A DNA stretch of 64,000 nucleotides from Cyclobacteriaceae bacterium (GTDB taxonomy: Bacteria; Bacteroidota; Bacteroidia; Cytophagales; Cyclobacteriaceae): NCBI GenBank assembly GCA_013141055.1, contig JABFRS010000001.1:186001-250000 (forward strand), written 5' to 3'. The notes under the pieces are model-generated. The model was not told where the DNA came from. It did not search any database and saw only the letters and a list, made by a program, of their open reading frames with translations. Every line of letters begins with the position of its first letter. The first letter of the stretch is position 1. The translations under genes were made by a program, and so were the position numbers. Below are positions 61,980 to 64,000 of this stretch, in pieces.

Positions 61980-63164
61980 TTATTTAAATTTTAACAAAAG
62001 CGTAACGATGTTTGAGTTCAATCCGGTTGAACGCTGGTAACTTCCATAGCGCAATTCCAGGGCATTAAATTTCGACACGCCCATCAACCCTCCGGGTGGC
62101 GCATACCGAATCCCCATGCCAATCATATTACTGGTGAGTGTAGATAAGTCGTAGTCACTCGTATAAAATTCCTCGTTCAACGAATGTTGCTGGTAGCCAG
62201 CGAAATACTTCACGCCCTCCTGCTTATAGTAGCGGTAAAAAGGACTTATTGAAAAGAAGGGGGTGATTTTGATAGGAACTTCCAGTTCAGCAGTATGGGC
62301 GACAAGTCCCCAGTTATCCTGATAATACCGGTAATAGGACCGAAAAATAACCCGGTCACCGAGAAAGTAATTCAGCCTTATTCCCAGCGGAAGTTTAAAC
62401 CGCGTACTGGGTAGGTTTTCTACTTTATGAGTGCCATCGGTAAAATAGGTCCGATGAAATAGGGTTGCAAGCTGACCATCCTGATAGGCCACATCGGCAA
62501 GTAAGAGCATCTGTAATCGTTTTGTCAAAACCTGACTAAGTGTGAAGGTTGTGCTGTAGGAGTTTCGAGGCTTGGTTCCATTTTCCTTTCTTCCGTTCGT
62601 TCGGAGTTCAATGGGAAGTATTACGGTCCAGGTGTCAAGGAAGACCAAACCTTTTACACTGAACTCGCGGTTTCTGTCTTTCGAAAGCTTCGACCATCCA
62701 AGGCTCAGCCCTTTAGAGAAATAATCATATTCAGTAGACAGCGATCCGTTGATGCTGATCGTTGATCCTTTCTGCTCATTTGTGATTGCATAGGTTACAG
62801 AGGGATAGATCCGTTGATCACTGGCGGAGGCAGACGAGATTGTATTCGGATCAATTTTATCGGACGAGGCAGACGTATAAGCGTCGATGCCGATTTCCGC
62901 CGTCAGCGTGTGCTTGCGTTTAAGAAAATCGTACTTTGAAAACTTTACATCAATAGCCGTTGCAAAATCAGTGAGGTGCTCCGTTCCAATACCGCCCGTC
63001 ACGGCGGAATTATTTCCATCCTGTTGATAATAGCTTGAAACAAAATTTACTTCCTCTGCTTTCAGTTTTCTATTTTTATAAACAGACGAGTCTGCGACCG
63101 ATTGTGAAAAAGCTACAACGGTAGAAACATAAATTGCGAAGGCTGCGAGGGAAATTTTAAGCAT
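61980..63164 (-). CDS. DUF3570 family outer-membrane beta-barrel protein
   Basis: A 394-residue protein with a signal peptide and about 14 amphipathic strands: VNFVSSYYQQDGNNSAVTGGIGTEHLTD, DFLKRKHTLTAEIGIDAYTSASS, ISINGSLSTEYDYFSKG. The C-terminus ends in NIVTLLLKFK. It matches DUF3570. It is the first gene of the ApbE-associated unit. It may be an outer-membrane conduit or anchor for the flavinylated or lipoprotein partners (inference). Confidence 0.9.
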   Translation of the reverse strand: MLKISLAAFAIYVSTVVAFSQSVADSSVYKNRKLKAEEVNFVSSYYQQDGNNSAVTGGIGTEHLTDFATAIDVKFSKYDFLKRKHTLTAEIGIDAYTSASSDKIDPNTISSASASDQRIYPSVTYAITNEQKGSTISINGSLSTEYDYFSKGLSLGWSKLSKDRNREFSVKGLVFLDTWTVILPIELRTNGRKENGTKPRNSYSTTFTLSQVLTKRLQMLLLADVAYQDGQLATLFHRTYFTDGTHKVENLPSTRFKLPLGIRLNYFLGDRVIFRSYYRYYQDNWGLVAHTAELEVPIKITPFFSISPFYRYYKQEGVKYFAGYQQHSLNEEFYTSDYDLSTLTSNMIGMGIRYAPPGGLMGVSKFNALELRYGSYQRSTGLNSNIVTLLLKFK

Positions 63165-63225
63165 CTTGTTCTATTTGAATATGAATTTTACTTCTAATAT
63201 CGTTCCAGACATTTCAACGATCAAT

Positions 63226-64000
63226 TCAGTTTACTGTGCCACTTCTTCTTTTTACATATTTAAACCCTTCGAACCAAACGACAGAAATCAAGCCCACCGC
63301 AATACTGATCAATATCTGGGAAGCACTGATGTGATCGAACTGGAAAAATCTCGTCAAGGGATCAATCAGTAAAATCGATGCCATCAGTGTGATTGTAATA
63401 CCGATCACCAGCAATACCAGATTGTTTTTATAGGCCAGCGTCGTTAGCACCGAATAGAAAAAAGATCGGTTAACGAGTGTCAGAAATACATTAGCAGAAA
63501 TCAATGCAACAAACACCATTGTACGGGTGACCTCTTCGCTGTATAAGTTATGTACGGCCAATTGATAGATAAACAAAGTTCCTATCGTAATGACTAGTCC
63601 CTGAACGATACTTATCCCTAGTTCTTTGACACTAAAAAAAGTTGTCGTAAAGGGCCTCGGTGGCTGATTCATAGCATTTTTCTCCATCGGTTCATTTTCA
63701 TAAATGATAGAACAGGTTGGTCCCATTATTAATTCAAGAAAAATGATATGGATCGGCGAAAAGATATTTGGATAAATCCAGCCAAGCGCCAGAGGAATAA
63801 AGACGGTCAATACGATGGGCACATGGATCGAGATGATGTATTGAATTGCTTTTTTCAGGTTGGAATAGATTTTTCGACCCATGGCAATAGCGTCAACCAT
63901 TTTTGAGAAATCATCGTCGCTAAGGATCAGGGACGAAACCTCCTTTGCTATTTCAGTTCCTCGTTTCCCCATCGCGATCCCGATATGTGCTGCTTTCAAT
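63226..64000 (-). CDS. Cation-transporting P-type ATPase, C-terminal part
   Basis: The visible 258 residues are the end of a P-type ATPase: AAHIGIAMGKRGTEIAKEVSSLILSDDDFSKM continues into six C-terminal helices, including IHVPIVLTVFIPLALGW and FLELIMGPTCSIIYENEPME, typical of P2-type (calcium or other cation) pumps. The catalytic part lies outside the window. This is a second P-type ATPase unlike the one at 4264-6663. Confidence 0.85.
   Translation of the reverse strand, partial: LKAAHIGIAMGKRGTEIAKEVSSLILSDDDFSKMVDAIAMGRKIYSNLKKAIQYIISIHVPIVLTVFIPLALGWIYPNIFSPIHIIFLELIMGPTCSIIYENEPMEKNAMNQPPRPFTTTFFSVKELGISIVQGLVITIGTLFIYQLAVHNLYSEEVTRTMVFVALISANVFLTLVNRSFFYSVLTTLAYKNNLVLLVIGITITLMASILLIDPLTRFFQFDHISASQILISIAVGLISVVWFEGFKYVKRRSGTVN

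Overview
The window looks like a chromosome segment from a member of the Bacteroidota, probably Cytophagales. The signs are promoters with a TAnnTTTG -7 box, mostly weak or absent Shine-Dalgarno sequences, many lipoproteins with a cysteine after a hydrophobic leader, SprB-type repeats, and families such as DUF6132, DUF5777, DUF3570 and DUF983. No rRNA, tRNA or CRISPR array was seen.

Region 1 (1-26.3 kb) is a redox, sulfur and respiration block. It encodes a sulfide:quinone oxidoreductase-like flavoprotein, a 1-Cys-type peroxiredoxin, four rhodanese-type proteins (one fused to a persulfide-dioxygenase-like metallo-beta-lactamase), OsmC, thioredoxin, a TauE-type exporter, cytochrome bd, a heme-copper oxidase, a proton-pump-like P-type ATPase coupled to PPK2, and an RND efflux system. 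Seven transcription units in this block carry a TGTGA-N6-TCACA-like palindrome placed 20-22 bp before a [T/G]AnnTTTG-like box. This is what a class II CRP/FNR-type activator site looks like. A Crp/Fnr regulator with an R-E-x-x-x-R recognition helix lies in the middle of the block, but its reading frame is broken by one missing base.

Region 2 (26.5-33 kb) is a copper/periplasm block: an MbnP/MbnH-like pair, an outer-membrane barrel, a DJ-1-like lipoprotein with a YHS domain, a beta-propeller lipoprotein and a divergent SCO protein.

Region 3 (about 33.0-52.6 kb) is a genomic island. It starts with a tyrosine recombinase. It holds a minus-strand operon with the Pnkp/Hen1 RNA-repair pair, two Pol-beta-type nucleotidyltransferases (RlaP-like) and four proteins that each carry an RNxxxH HEPN-type motif. 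A WYL regulator is divergent to it across a hairpin-rich 155-bp spacer. A lipoprotein and a 1415-residue nuclease/P-loop/helical-repeat protein, probably a STAND-type defence NTPase, follow. The right edge carries a remnant of a HxlR regulator. A TTTGTTAC motif is repeated at both ends.

Region 4 (52.6-64 kb) resumes the electron-transfer theme: DUF5777, YceI, c-type cytochromes, a SprB-repeat protein with a C-terminal heme motif, a cytochrome b, a two-component system, a DUF4266-ApbE-thioredoxin-DUF3570 cluster and the end of a P-type cation ATPase. The island therefore appears to interrupt a respiratory/periplasmic gene neighbourhood. The most interesting candidates are the HEPN/nucleotidyltransferase/RNA-repair operon and the CRP-like regulon.
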